A DNA stretch of 64,000 bases from Trogon surrucura (Eukaryota > Chordata > Aves > Trogoniformes > Trogonidae), in assembly GCA_020746105.1 (NCBI GenBank), contig CM036618.1, forward strand, positions 90,700,122-90,764,121, written 5' to 3'. Below the pieces are notes generated by a model. The model ran no database searches. It was not told where the DNA came from and saw only the letters and a list, made by a program, of their open reading frames with translations. Positions 27,701 through 40,551 of the stretch are shown piece by piece. The translations under genes and the position numbers were made by a program. Position 1 is the first letter of the stretch, and every line of letters starts with the position of its first letter.

Positions 27701-29769
27701 TCGATTTGCACTTTAATCTTAATTCTTTTTCCTCCTCCTTCCCCTCATTTACTGCTACATTTCTATTTTTAACTATTGAGATCTGAAGTATGTTGTTCCT
27801 AGTTTGTTTTATTTTGTTCATATTTTATATCAACATTATTTTTAATATTCCATATCATGTCTTAGCCATATAAAGGTTTTCTGACATCATAAAAAAGGCT
27901 AACTATATTTAGAAATAGGAAATCAAGTGAGGAAAAAAACCTGAAACAAGTCAACGAGGGCATCTATTGCAGTAGTTGCCCTGAAAATCATTCAGCAGAA
28001 CCATTCTTAATGAAACAATATGCTGAACAGATCTTTTCTAATGATATAAGTGTACACAATAACTTTCTTATTTTAGAAATCTATGCAACATCTAAAAAAA
28101 TATGTTCAGATATCAAATGAATAGAGTATGTAACTCTAAGGTATGCAATTATAAGGATAAAATAAAATGTAAGTGCTGAAACAATTCATACTTAACATTT
28201 TTAAAAATGAGGAATATATTCAGATAGTACAAACAGCACTGTTCTGAATTCTGTGCAGATTCAGAACTATTAGACAGCAAAAACAAAAAGGCAGGATCAT
28301 ACTTGTCATGAGCTGAAGCCAGGCATAGCTGCAGATCTTGCTTTGCCTTTGCTGTTATGACTCTTAGTGGTACTGGTGATACAAAAGAGACTGTTAGATA
28401 TCAGTTCATAGCATCTGCCCTGTTTAATCTGGGAGTCTAGCATCCTTCAAAATATCCTGTATCCTACCTCTAGAGGCCTGTATTAATCCTTAAAGGCCTC
28501 CTGTTAAGGAAAGTTAGCTTTAAGCATGTGTTTAATCACTTTCCTACATCACACTCGAGAAAATCGACTTTTTTAGTGCAATTTACAATCAATTTTGTGG
28601 GCACAGCAATTTTAATCATATTAGAAGAAACAATCCACCTTATCCTTTTTAATAATTGATATTCTCATCCTGCATTTTTACAATCCTATATTGACTGTGA
28701 AGAGTTCCTATTGAAGTTATAAAATAGCCCTTCTGAAAGATATGTGGGGAAAAAAAAAACCAACAGTATGTTCACTGAAAAACTATTCTGACTCTGCTCT
28801 GGTGTTCCCCAAAGATAATAAGACTTGATTACCAACCTGTTTCTTATAACTTTGGTTATTACTGAGTTTTATATTTTTTTTCTCCTAGAAACCTTCTTGT
28901 GCATAGTTACATGAAATCAATAACTAAAAACCTTTTTTATTTTAAAGGACATTCATTTTCATGTAATACTTGACCTACACTATTAGACTGTGATAGTATA
29001 TCCAATAGAATGAGCTTAATTACCTAAAAATTATTATATATGATAGAAGAGCTATCCCATGATGTGGGGTGTTATTTAATCAGTTTCTGTATTGCTTAAA
29101 AGAATAAAAGTTCACCTAAATATAAAGTAATGTAATAAAACACTCGTTGGTGTCTGAGATTCTGATCACTTTATTATTCTTGGTCCTTTAAAATTTAAGG
29201 AAGATTCAATCCTTTCAACAATACATAAGGAATATACTTCTCCTTTTAAAGAGATTCTTGTCTATCAAAGCTGGTAAAAAGCAACAAATTATCATACCCC
29301 ATCCACAGCATCTGTTGCTGCATTTGCCTCTTTTCTACTCACTCAAATGTGAGGAATATTTCTAGAGGCCTACATTTTATAAAGTTAACATGCCAAAAGT
29401 TCACTGACCACACTGTCATCTTCATAATAGCTTTGTTTGCTAGTTAGTTGTTTCCGAGTGCACTTGTTCAAAAGGATTTTGAAGCTGCTGATGTGTTGTA
29501 TTTAGTTCTTTTGAAATGCTGAAAACAGTGTCTTCTTATGTTTAGCTTTTAGCTTACCTTTGTAACCAGTTCTAATTGTTTAATTTACCCATGCTCTTTT
29601 AAGGTGGACAGCAGAAAAATCCTCTCTTCTCAAATTACCTGAAGATTTATCATTCAGTCAGCCATCATTACATCAAATTAGTAATTAAATAGCTTTTTCT
29701 GTGAAACTAAAATTATAGCTTTGAGGTTAAAGTACTCAGATATTACTTAAAAAGTTCAGGGCTTGGCCA
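24716..29769. other. Intergenic DNA, nothing recognised
   Basis: AT-rich with scattered homopolymers and no ORF above about 80 codons. No gene or identifiable repeat was recognised between the CR1 fragments and the MIR-like element. Confidence 0.7.
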
Positions 29770-29945
29770 AGAGTTCCCTGTCCAGCCTTGGGCAGGGCTC
29801 TCCATCTTCTTGCACCTAAGTTTACCCTTTGTAAAATAGAAAACAAATAGAAAACAAAATAGAAAACAAAGCTTCTTCTTCCCCATCTTTGTGCATTTCT
29901 GGGGTTTGAAGCAATGAGGATCAAGAGCTTTCACTAGTTACACAG
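29770..29945 (+). mobile_element. MIR-like SINE fragment with internal 11/12-mer expansion
   Basis: GCCTTGGGCAGGGCTCTCC, then CTAAGTTTACCCTTTGTAAAATAG, follows the MIR consensus order (the 'CCTTGGGCAAGTCA ... CAGTTT ... TGTAAAATGG' signature). The downstream AGCAATGAGGATCAAGAGC could be the MIR 3' portion. Three tandem A-rich units (29833-29867) have expanded at the usual TGTAAAATGG position. Boundaries are approximate. Confidence 0.5.
29833..29867. repeat. Short tandem repeat, 3 units of (A)AAATAGAAAAC
   Basis: Units of 12, 11 and 12 bases (29833-29844, 29845-29855, 29856-29867) differ only by one A. It sits inside the MIR-like fragment. Confidence 0.9.
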
Positions 29946-32900
29946 TAAGGGCCATAATTTTGTAACAAATTTAACAGATTCATGATTATGAAAATAAGAG
30001 TAGTCCCACCAGGATGCTCTGTCTGTGCTCTATCTTTTCAGGGTCTTTAGGACTATTCACAAATTATGAAGACTCCCGTGGCATTTTTGCAGTTAGTATG
30101 CTATTAGATTGCCTTTTTGCTCCCATTTTTAAGAAAGACTTAGAGCTTGCTCCTTGCTTAGCCAGTATGATGATGACCAAGATAAAATGAAAAGAAACCT
30201 TTTGTTGCTTTGTACCATGACATTCTGAATCCAAGCTGAAGGTTAGATCTAGCCTACCTTTTTATGACACTGAAAATGATACATGTTTATCTCTAAATAT
30301 CAGGTGCACTTTTCATCAGCTGTCAGTTAGACTTAACTCTGTTGTTAAAGGATTTGGCAGTTTGCAGCTATTAAAAACAGTTTGGAAGAGATATTGCTGC
30401 CCTTGGCTGAGTTTTGTATTTTAGCTCTATCGCTATTTAAAACCTTTGTATTTTCCATGTCACATGAATTCTCACATGTTGTCTTTCAGAAGAATGGACA
30501 ACAGCCTCCAATACAAGTGTACAGAGTACCTATCTTCCCAACAGCCACTTTTTGTATTTTATATATTTGCTTAAAATTTACTTAAATGCAAGTAAAAGAG
30601 AGTAATACCTGCATGTTGCAGCAGTGAAAAACAGACTATAAATCACTGCAAAAATGGAAGTCAGAATGACAGAATAATCTTTGTATATACACTCCAGCAG
30701 CAAAATCTAGAAATGATCTAAATTAAATCTTCCCAGATCTAAAATTCCTAAATAAAAAATAACTCAGGCTCTTCAGCATTTTTCATATTAAACTAACGTG
30801 CCTTGAAGGAGAACAAATAAATTGAAGCTATTTTAGATTAGACAGAAAATGAATTCTTATTTGCAGACACCTTCTCAGAGAAACCTCTAAAAGTAATTTC
30901 TATTCTTAGCAACAGAGGAAATTCTAAACTGAGTACTTCTGTGACTTATGTTATCTGATACCTAAAGTTTCTGAGTAGTTTTTTGGGGGGAGTGTAAATT
31001 TCCACATGAGGAGGCAATGAGTATGTATTTGCTCCATAAATGATACAGTAATTTTCCTTTAGAAGATGAGTGTCTACAGTAAAAAGAGTGTCTTTCTTTT
31101 TAATTGATATGAACTAGCTTTATCAATTAATTTGAAATCATAAATTTCAGCTTGGAAAATACGCACTGTCTGTATTTGTATCACATTCAGTTAAGACCTG
31201 ATCCTTCTCATACTCACATTGTTTGTCTAGCCGTTACAATGGAAATGTGCCTTATTCTGATGAAATACCTGTGTTTTTTGGTGTTTATATGTGTGTATAA
31301 TATATATACATATATTTCCAAACAATGAGTAATTACAAAATATACTCAGATGATTTCCCCAAAAGTCTTTCTAATATGTTATACCCTTGGTAAAGGGGGA
31401 CTTCTTAGCCTTTGAATATTTAAACCAGTAATAGTATTTGTCAGCATCGTGTATGAAGTTAACATAAATTATGAATATAACCTTCCCATTGGGCAGTTGT
31501 TAAAAAGTTGTTCTTTCTGATTCCTGTGTAAATATGTAGGTTAGATTCTTAATAAAAAAAAAAATCTGTGAACTTTAGTTGAAACAAAAATAACAGAACT
31601 ATTTGAGGTTTGTTACAATCACGTCTATATCCAGTTGACCTTGTCCTAATTTTAGCTTTGTTTCCCTTTTCTGTGTCGCTTCTGGGAACCTGCTTTGAAA
31701 ATAAAATCTACTCAGAGGGTCAAATTCTGAATTTCTTACTCTGATGAAACTTCTGTCTAGCTTTGCCTGGCAAAGATTTGAAAACAGTTGCCTTTGCTCT
31801 TTGCTAAAATTCAGCTGCTAAATCAATGAGAACCTAAAAAAAATGAGGATACAGTGAATACAGTCAATTTCTGCCAAACTAAGATTCTTAACAGAGGAAA
31901 AAAAATACTACCAGTTCAAGCATACAGCAATTTTGATAGTAAATAATGATTGTACACTCAGCATTAAGAATCTAGGGTGGTTTTTAAGATGTGAGAGGGG
32001 GAGGGAAAAAAAAAAAAAGGAGGAAACTAACTTTACCTGAGAAGCTATTAGTTTCTGCAAATTCTAATTCAGAGTATATGCTAGGAACTAGACTGTGCCT
32101 TTAAAATGAAAGTACAGATCAGCTGCTGCTTCTTTTCTTCATGGGCTAAAGGTACATTTTCCAGCTTTTAACATTGCACTGGGCTGCAAAGCAAGTTCAA
32201 CACAGGTATCTGCCTCTTTGTCCCTTCTTGCCCCATGTACTACTAGTTTTACCTACCTGGTAACACAGAAAAAACCAGTTTCTTGATTAATCAAGATATT
32301 GCTACTCTGACCTCCTTTGTAAAGTGCTTTAAAATGTTTAATAAAACTGCTACATTGTTTATCTTCATTTATAATTGAAACAACAGGAAATGATTGCAGG
32401 ATCACTGGTAACTGTTAGAGCAGTTTTGCTTTTAAATAGTAATGACTGACAGTCTGTTCAATGATTATCTGGTATGTACCAGCAAAGCTTAAGTTTCTTT
32501 CCCTGTTTCTCAATTATGAAAAAAAAAATGTATTCTGCTCTGATAAACTAAAAGAATTTCAAAACTTAAACCTCAAAGATCTCATAAATCAAGGTTTGCC
32601 TAGGGAGATAATATACATTTATTGTGAAATCCTGTAATAAAAATATCAGAAGGCTTAATTTGTTGCCTACTGCCTTATGAGAATTTCATATGCAGAAGAT
32701 GATAGACATCTAACTGATAATTTCCACACAAACTCTTCTGATCATCTAAGTGGTCACAATAGCCTTGTGCCCTGGTAAGTGTTCCAATTCTCTATTAACA
32801 CAGTTAATTGCTAAGCATCAAATTCTGCTACTCAGTATATTGTCAGTGGCTAAGAATAGATCTTTCACAGCCTGACCAAGCAATAGTAAATGAAGCACTC

Positions 32901-33129
32901 CACAGTGCAGACCAGAGCTGCAGTGACCTCCACAGTGGCAGAGGTAGATTGTACAAATTTGCTTGTCATCCCTTGCCTTTTCCCAAATCATCTGCATGCT
33001 ATGGTAAAAAAAAAAACAAAACAAAAAAAACCTGAGGATTTCATAATGCATCTAGGAAAGCCATATTCTGCAAACTCTTTCCCTGTCTCCTGTTGGTTTT
33101 GACCAGAAATACAAAGGGAAGCATAAGTT
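29946..33129. other. Intergenic DNA left of the integrase-like fragment
   Basis: AT-rich, with a TA/TG dinucleotide stretch near 31279-31315 and poly-A runs near 31553, 32000 and 33006. No coding sequence recognised, including in the 32800-33100 interval that precedes the integrase-like fragment. Confidence 0.65.
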
Positions 33130-33525
33130 TTGCATCCTCCTCACTTTACCCAGAGTAGCAGACTCTTAAGTTTGGCAGAAATAGCAGCGGAATTAAGACA
33201 AGGAAGATCTGTGGGCCAGTATGTCCTGCTCATCTATTCTGATGAAGGAAGTACATACTATCTGTTTCTTCTAGTAACTATAGCTGTTGATGTTGTGTGG
33301 GACTATCAACAAATACAGGACCGGATGTTATTCCTGCTGAGGTAAATGTTAATACTCCCATAAGATAAGCAAGTGCTAAGAGCTTGTGAAACAGGTGTTA
33401 CAAAACATATAGCTAAATTTGGAAGAGATTTTTGGATACCACCTACAATGGCAGAGCATGCAGTATTGATTTCAAACTGTGTAGACATTCATCTTGTAGA
33501 AACAACACGCAGCAACATAATTTGA
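33130..33525 (+). pseudogene. Decayed retroelement integrase-like (pol) fragment
   Basis: One frame across this interval gives about 129 residues interrupted by two stops, TAA at 33343 and TAA at 33361, ending at TGA 33523. After the second stop, codons from 33364 resemble the zinc-binding N-terminal region of retroviral or Ty3/gypsy integrases: a leading LRAC segment, a Gly-x-x-Lys segment (33394-33405), a Phe-Trp-Ile-Pro segment (33430-33441), Met at 33448 and an Asn-Cys pair (33475-33480). The spacing from Trp to Cys fits the family. The expected paired histidines are largely missing, apparently through a short deletion, and the second cysteine is replaced. The preceding residues loosely match the linker that comes before integrase in such elements. 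It is nonfunctional. Family assignment (retrovirus versus gypsy-type) is not possible by eye. Confidence 0.42.
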
Positions 33526-36500
33526 TAGGAAGTCTGCAGCAGGATGGATACACAAAATTACAGTAGCAATTTCCCAAGATGATACATTGCTAGATGAATA
33601 ATAAACCACCACATTCAGCATATAACACTGTACCTGTTGCATTTTATGTCCAGCAAAAGATTTACAAGAAAAATGCTGACATACTTAAGATTTTGAAAAA
33701 TTATCTTCTTGAGCTGCCAGTAGGATACAGGAAGGTTCTTCCCAAAAGCGTCATGAGTTCTATCATTCTTTAGAGAGCAATTTATTTATCAAATAATGTA
33801 TGTTACAGATAAGCTGTTTTCTGTTAACTGAAGCAGTAGGTCACAAAGCAATCAGATACATTTGATTTCAAATAAAAATGCTCTTAAAAGGATACAAAAT
33901 TAGTGAGATGATAAAATATTATGATGTTATGAACTTGAATTTGACCTACTTGAACATGTGCAATGTAATAGTCTTGTCTTACAGTGGACAAAGTTCCTAG
34001 GAAATTAAAGCTTGTGCTGGTCATGATTTGGTAAAGAGGAGTAAAGGAGAACATTTCTTTCTTGCTGGCTTTTTTGCTTGATCCACCATTTATCTCAAAC
34101 CCTAAATGGCAAAGAGGAATATGGCATAAATTAGGCACAGAAATCAGCCCAACAAAGCTTACAAAACATGTCATGTGCACAAAGCTAACTCCAGACACTT
34201 GAAGAGCTTAGTCAGAAAATACAAATAGAAATTTTGAGACTTCTATGTTCTTAAAAGTTTACAATTTGGATGATTCTGCCTAGATGCTCCTCAGACTGGT
34301 CCATTCATCTGTCTTATTTTAAGACTGTTATTTCTGTCTTTCAAAATAATCTTACTGTAGGTGGTAGAGCTTTACAACACATTGATTTTTGAGAAATGAA
34401 TGAAGATTTGCACAGATAGGACTTTACCTTTCATTCATATTTTTTCTCTTGAAGTTAAATATAAGGTCTGCTTGGAACAGTGGATAAATGTAGAAATTTT
34501 TATTTCAGATTGTTGACATTGGCAAAGCTGTAGGCAATTGTGATGAATAGAATATGCAATGTTAACTTTGAATACTAGTACTGATTCCACCTAAAATGCA
34601 TCAATATTATTTACTCTGCTCCATAATGGGGAAAAGTGTAGGAACTAAGCCTTTTACATTTATAAAATGTTATAGTCTGCTCTCAATTACTAATCAGTAA
34701 TGCAATTAATTAAAAAAAAAAAAAAAGTAAGGTTCAAATTCCTCCCAAAGTAACTGAAGCAAAGTCAATTCCAGTGGTCAGTTTGACCCAGTATGCTTAC
34801 TATCACTTCTGCAACAATCTTTGTGAAAGTGCAAACTTGGAGAATGGGAAGAATGAAGAAGAACAAGAAAAGACCACAAGGTCTGACACTATGAATTCTT
34901 CCTTTTCCTCCTCTGGCTCATTTAAGGACTTTTCCCTTGTTCTTAGGAGTGCATTCCCCAGGAATGGAATAAGATCATTCCCTATTTTACTTATGAAAGT
35001 GCAGAGGAAAGAACCAAGCCAAGGTCTGTTCCTCTTCTGCTCTGGCTTACAAAGCAAGTCTTAATTCTTGGGGGAGTCACTTGCTCCCAAAGGCATGTAG
35101 CAGAACCATAAATATTTCACATACCGCCTGTGCGCTGGGAAGCTCCAGGAGTCATTGGTGTCTCACTGGAACAAGATGCATCCCCGGGGAAGTCATGAGG
35201 TTATGTAATGCCTAGCTGTGCTTACAGGGATAGCCAAGCTTTCTGTGTTGTTTATTAGAACTCAGATCGCTTCTCAGTCCTTTTACATCTACATTTGTGG
35301 TTTCTTATTAACTGTTCCTTTAGCGTATTATCAAAGTCTGATGATACAAAGTCCAGTGTGTGCATTCCTTTACTTTCAGTCCACTTTCCCCTGGACTGTG
35401 CATGCAACTATAGCATTTGTCAGTTTTTGCATCACCTATCTACAAGCCCCTAGTAAATCTGTTAGCTAGTTTTAGCCAAATTCATCAGAAAGCTAGAAAA
35501 CCCATCTATATTTGTTTTCTACAAAACTCTTGAAAATAAGCAACCAGGGAGGCAAGGGGGGGTGCAGATGTTGCTTTCCTGGCAGGAAAGGCTGCAGTGT
35601 GAGTGCAACCATGGGAAAGCGTAAGAGAATCCACATGGAAATTCATCCTTACATACAAATCACAGAAAATTAGGCTTCATTAATTCCACTGCTCATGGAA
35701 CTACTTGTAATATATCTACAGTGGAAACTCAGATGGTAATAACATATTTGATAATTTATAAAGCATTAACACTTTTGAACACTAATGTATATAAACAGCA
35801 AGACATATCGATCTCCTGGCCTAATCCAGATCCCATCAACATCAAAGGAATCTTTCTACCAAGTTAAGTGGGAGCTGGCCTAGGCCTGTGAATAGTATGA
35901 CCCATCATAAACACTTATAATAGCAACAGTAAAATATAATTTGTTCTGTAAAAGACTCAAAAGCAGAAACAAAAGAAACATTTTAATCCGATGTTAAATG
36001 ACATAGTAGATTTTGTTTACAGAAACAGCAGCATTAAAGTGAAAACACAAATTCACATTCATAAAGGTATAAATGAGTGTACCATAAGTGCAAGTAATGT
36101 TCACTTCCTTCGCTACTCCTGCAATTTTATTATATTTTGGAAATGAAACTTTCCATTATGCTAGTTCTTGTTCAGTCACACTCTGCTTACAGAGGTGGTT
36201 TTCACTGAAGTACAAGATCGCCAGAGTTGTTCTGCCGAATGGAAAATTAATGTATATGAGGTATGGAATTCCATGACTCCTTGTTTTAAACATCTATATA
36301 AATTAACATGAAAATTTTCAGAAGACTTGGCTTTCACGGATTCGTGGAAGTCCTACAGAGGCTTTGGTAAATGCCTCCACTGAGGAAATATTTCATATCC
36401 TCCAGTAGCCGTCTATTCTACCCCTGAGAGCATTCATGTGCTTTTGAACCTACGTTAAAGCTCAGCTAAGAAGCCATTAACTGTCTAGATTAGATCTGTA

Positions 36501-38069
36501 CAGAAAAATCCTTCATGGGGAAACGGAAATTCCATGGCATGCTCCTAACAAAGTTTCCGCTGTATTGTTCTTGTAGGGAGAAAAGAGGGGTTCTGTTCCC
36601 ACATGGGGAGCAAGGGGCTAAGTCCAAGGGGCTCTCACAAGATTCATCAGGTCTAGGAGCTATCACACGTAAAACTTCTGAGTCTTCAGATTGTATTTCC
36701 ATCTTCTTCTCCCACAGAACTGTACTATCGAGTTCTCCCTCTCTAGTTGCTACTGCCCCAGAAGCAAAATTTCAAAGTTCATTGAGATTTATGTAGTTTA
36801 AATGTGCTCAAGGCAAAGTTAATATCACTTAAGAACTTCTGCTGGTAGGCCTAGGTTTCTGGGTTTGTCTCTTTTCATGACAAATCCTCAATCCTATGAA
36901 AGACCATCCAAAATAAGAGGAACGTTCCTGAAAAGGAAACACTGTTTCCATCTATTGAATTAATCTTGGGGATATGTTTTTTTTTGCTGTTAGCAAGTAG
37001 CAAGGACTGTTAAAGCCTACATTAAGCTGCTGATCATTGTATCAGTAGGTATGTGTGCTCACAAAAATAGTTTTTAAAAGGAAAAAATGAAAGAGGATTA
37101 AATATAAACTATAGTTATAGAAATAGTTTCCAGGTCAGGAATGAGCCCTGACTGGATCCTGAATGAATAGCAGGCCAAGCGTGTAAGACAGCCCTTCTCT
37201 CCCATATTGCTGCTCTTCTTGCCTCCACAAAAAGAGAAGCACACACGTAGGCCAGACCATAGCATGTCCCATCAAGTGCCCTGAGCTGGGTAATCGTGGG
37301 TACCTGGAAGCACCCAAGTAAACCCTGATAGAGCCTAACTGACTTAGAAGATTAGGTCCTGCTTTTGAATCAATACAAACATAAAGGATTTTACACAAAA
37401 GGCATTAATCACCTATATACATTTGAAAACCTAAACTTGTTTAAGTCACACAGGAGGCAGGTTCTTCAGTAGGTTTTCTGAACACAGAACTTATGTGTCT
37501 TAATAAGCCAGAGCACTCTGGAAATTTTTAGATGTCATTTCTCTGCTAGTATACTTTTTTCAATCTCTTATTGAATGAATTTATTATTCACTTGCCTGTG
37601 ATACAATTGCAGTCTCTGAATTCTCAGAAGACAGAAATCTTGAGATCCAAATCTGTTTTCATTAATGACAATATGAATTTTGGCATTAATTAAATGGGAC
37701 CAAGAGCAAGGCATATTATCAATAAAATGGAGGCTGTACAGTAAAAAAATCAGACCACAACAGACAGTTGTAATTCTGATTCTTCTGCAAAGAGGGATGA
37801 TTGATAAGAGATCTTTTGTTTCTAAAAGCTAGAGTTACTATTGCTGTTTTTAAACAAACACTTACTCTGGTCCAATTCAGTTGATGTTGAATTAGTACTT
37901 CTATAATGGATCCTTTTCTATAAACCAAAGGTTTGTAAACTGTCAGGCACTGACTGACACTGCTTCCAGCTTGAATAATACAATTCCTTTCTGACACCTT
38001 GTCCTAAAATTAGTAGTTTGACTCCTTCTTTCTAACCTGTTTTTCTCCTATATAAAACAATTGCTTGCA
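33526..38069. other. Intergenic DNA, nothing recognised
   Basis: No continuation of the integrase-like frame (catalytic core or LTR) could be recognised to the right. A minus-strand open frame at 33884-34198 and short plus-strand frames at 34774-35064 and 35218-35469 have no recognisable motifs. Confidence 0.65.
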
Positions 38070-38155
38070 TAAATATAACATATAAATTATATATAAATTA
38101 TATAAATATAAATTTATATTTATAAATTATATAAAAATTATATATAAATTATAAT
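38070..38155. repeat. AT-only, partly palindromic low-complexity tract
   Basis: A nearly pure A/T tract of about 85 bases is built from TATAAATTATA-type words and their reverse complements (for example ATATAAATTTATAT). It can form cruciforms or unwind easily. No gene evidence. Confidence 0.85.
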
Positions 38156-40376
38156 TTCTTTGGTAAAGTATGTCTTTGAAATCCTTTCAAGTTCACAACA
38201 TATAGTATTTAACTTAATTATCCTTAAAATTAAACATTAAAATATTTTCTGTACACTGCTCTAGATTACTGTAGTAACCATGTTTGCAGAAAGGAAGAAA
38301 AACATATTGCTACTTCAATTTATTTCTTGTGATAAAAAGATACTGTATTTGTTTATTTTTTAAACATTTTTCAGACAGGTTCAGCTTGCTGAAAGGCATG
38401 TATAAAATTGTGTCAAAAAAAAATGAAGGTGAGGTATTTTGCTTAAAATATATTTGAGATACCTATTCTAAGAGAAGCATATCAACTGATTGCTGATTTT
38501 GCTTGACACCCAACTAGCAGGGAGTAGAAGACTTTGGGGGGGGTGTTAAAATCTTATGGCAGTGGTCTTAAATTTAAAATATTTATAAGTGGACTCCTAT
38601 TTTACTTTTCTTGTCTGGCAGTAATTTTGAGAAAAGTTGTTTCTCTAAGGAAATCACCATGTCCTGCAAAGAACTAAGGAGGACAGCATGCCACTCAGTG
38701 CTTAGGAAACTGAGAGTTGCATTACAATTTGATTTATACAAAATGTTTCAGAAAAAGACTGCTGTAGAGAACTAACCTGCCACAAGAGAAGAAAGTGCAT
38801 CAGAGTATTACCGAAACAGCAAGAAATCAGAATGAGTAACTTGCGACAGATATATCTGCAAGTGATTCATCAAGAAAGATGATCAGAATTATTTTGGTGA
38901 CAAGAAATAAAAATATTCAAATAGCCTTTTGTCTGTGTAGTTTATTTGACAGCTGAACCAAAAAAAACCCACCCCAAACTCCAAACCAAAAATAAACAAA
39001 CAGAAAAAAAAAAAACCACAAACCCCCCTCAGAGTCTTTGCCTCCCAAGCAAGGTTCCTTGTGTAATGCAGCAGAAATGAGTGTCACCCTTCAAAGAAAA
39101 ACTCTTTCAGATTGTGTTGAATAATTCATTCTCTGTTTTCTGACTAAATTTCATAACAGTTGGTTGACTTCTCAAGAATCCATGTGATCATATAGTGCAC
39201 ATTTGGATACACGTAAAGATGTTCAGCTTTCTCATCTGCATGTCTGGGAGTAAGAAAATTGTCTCATTATTCCTTAGATTTCCAGTCAACGTTTGCTGAT
39301 ATCGATGAAGGGTCACTGAGGCACAGTACTATCATTGCTGCCATTCCTGCTGTATCTTAGAACGATGTTACTGTTGCATTTGCTGCTGTTTGCTATTCTA
39401 TAAAATGAGCAGACTTAAACTAAAAATGTCATCTGTTGAGCACGTATGCTTTTATTTCCAAGGATCAGTATAATTTTACTATTACAAAATGTGCTTCATA
39501 CAAAAGGCAGTATTTGAACAAATTATTTTAATTATTACTAAATTTTAATGCATGTCATAATATCTACTTCTCCCAGACAGAATATGCTGTTATTCACTGT
39601 TGTGATACAGGTAAATTTATGTAAAAAGGGGATTTAGTCCATTAACTACCACTTTCACCAATTGGCAACATTCTTTTTCCATCTTTTTATGTGTTATGTA
39701 TTTGGTGGCAGAGGATGCTATATACCTGACTGCACCTCCAATCTCTGTTCTGGACTTGTGTACTTTCTTCCTTTACTGCTACTTTCTTTGTCTATTATCT
39801 CAATTTCTCTACTAAAGCTACACTTTTTTTTAATGAAAACACAGTAAAATCCTTGTATTTTGCAAAGACTGCATTTAGAGTCTGGGGTAGGTTTCTGTCT
39901 CTGCGTGGTAAGTGAAGCATCAAAAAAAGTTCACTTAAATAGATGTTTCTTTCATTGCCTTCTGAGTCTAACAAAACTTGTGATCTGCCAAAACTGAAAT
40001 TAATTTCAAAGGCGAAGGTTTAGGAGGAACTCTGCTGCCCTACAGAATTTATGCTGTGGCTGTTTGTTAAAGTGCCTGGGACAGTCACAACTGGTGTGGT
40101 GATGCACAAAGACAGTGTTTTAAATACTTCCCAAAATCTTTTTTGGGAACTTCTATATAAACTAGCAGAGTTAACTCAAGGAGGAAGTCAGCCCTCTTAG
40201 GTAACCAAAATACAGAAATATTTTGCAGAGGCTTATTTTTCACAGGTTCAATATAAATTCAGTTTCAATATCATAGGAATGTCTAGACAGAGACAGCTAA
40301 AGCTCTATGAAACCTGTAGAAATTATGTGCTTTAAACTTGCCTATCACAAACATTTTCGTATCAGCCCACATTCAG
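38156..40376. other. Intergenic DNA, low-complexity patches only
   Basis: It holds an A/C-rich stretch at about 38958-39028 and a G run near 38536. Nothing else is recognised. Confidence 0.7.
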
Positions 40377-40399
40377 AAAAAAAAAGAAAGAAAGAAAGA
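40377..40399. repeat. (GAAA)n microsatellite
   Basis: A short A-rich run passing into GAAA units directly precedes the GGAGA pentanucleotide array, forming one compound polypurine tract. Confidence 0.9.
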
Positions 40400-40403
40400 T
40401 AAT

Positions 40404-40551
40404 GGAGAGGAGAGGAGAGGAGAGGAGAGGAGAGGAGAGGAGAGGAGAGGAGAGGAGAGGAGAGGAGAGGAGAGGAGAGGAGAGGAGAGGAGAGGAGAGG
40501 AGAGGAGAGGAGAGGAGAGGAGAGGAGAGGAGAGGAGAGGAGAGGAGAGGA
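40404..40551 (+). repeat. Uninterrupted (GGAGA)n pentanucleotide array, about 29 units
   Basis: About 148 bases of perfect GGAGA repeats form a pure polypurine strand, trailing into AGGAGGAGAAG. Together with the GAAA run the polypurine tract is about 170 bases, which suits triplex (H-DNA) formation. Open frames through it (Glu/Arg/Gly-rich on plus, Pro/Leu/Ser-rich on minus) are repeat artefacts. Perfect long arrays are normally highly polymorphic in length. Confidence 0.98.

Noticed and set aside
33884-34198. 104-codon minus-strand ORF near the integrase-like fragment
   Set aside because: It lies on the opposite strand to that fragment, and no retroviral or other motif is visible.
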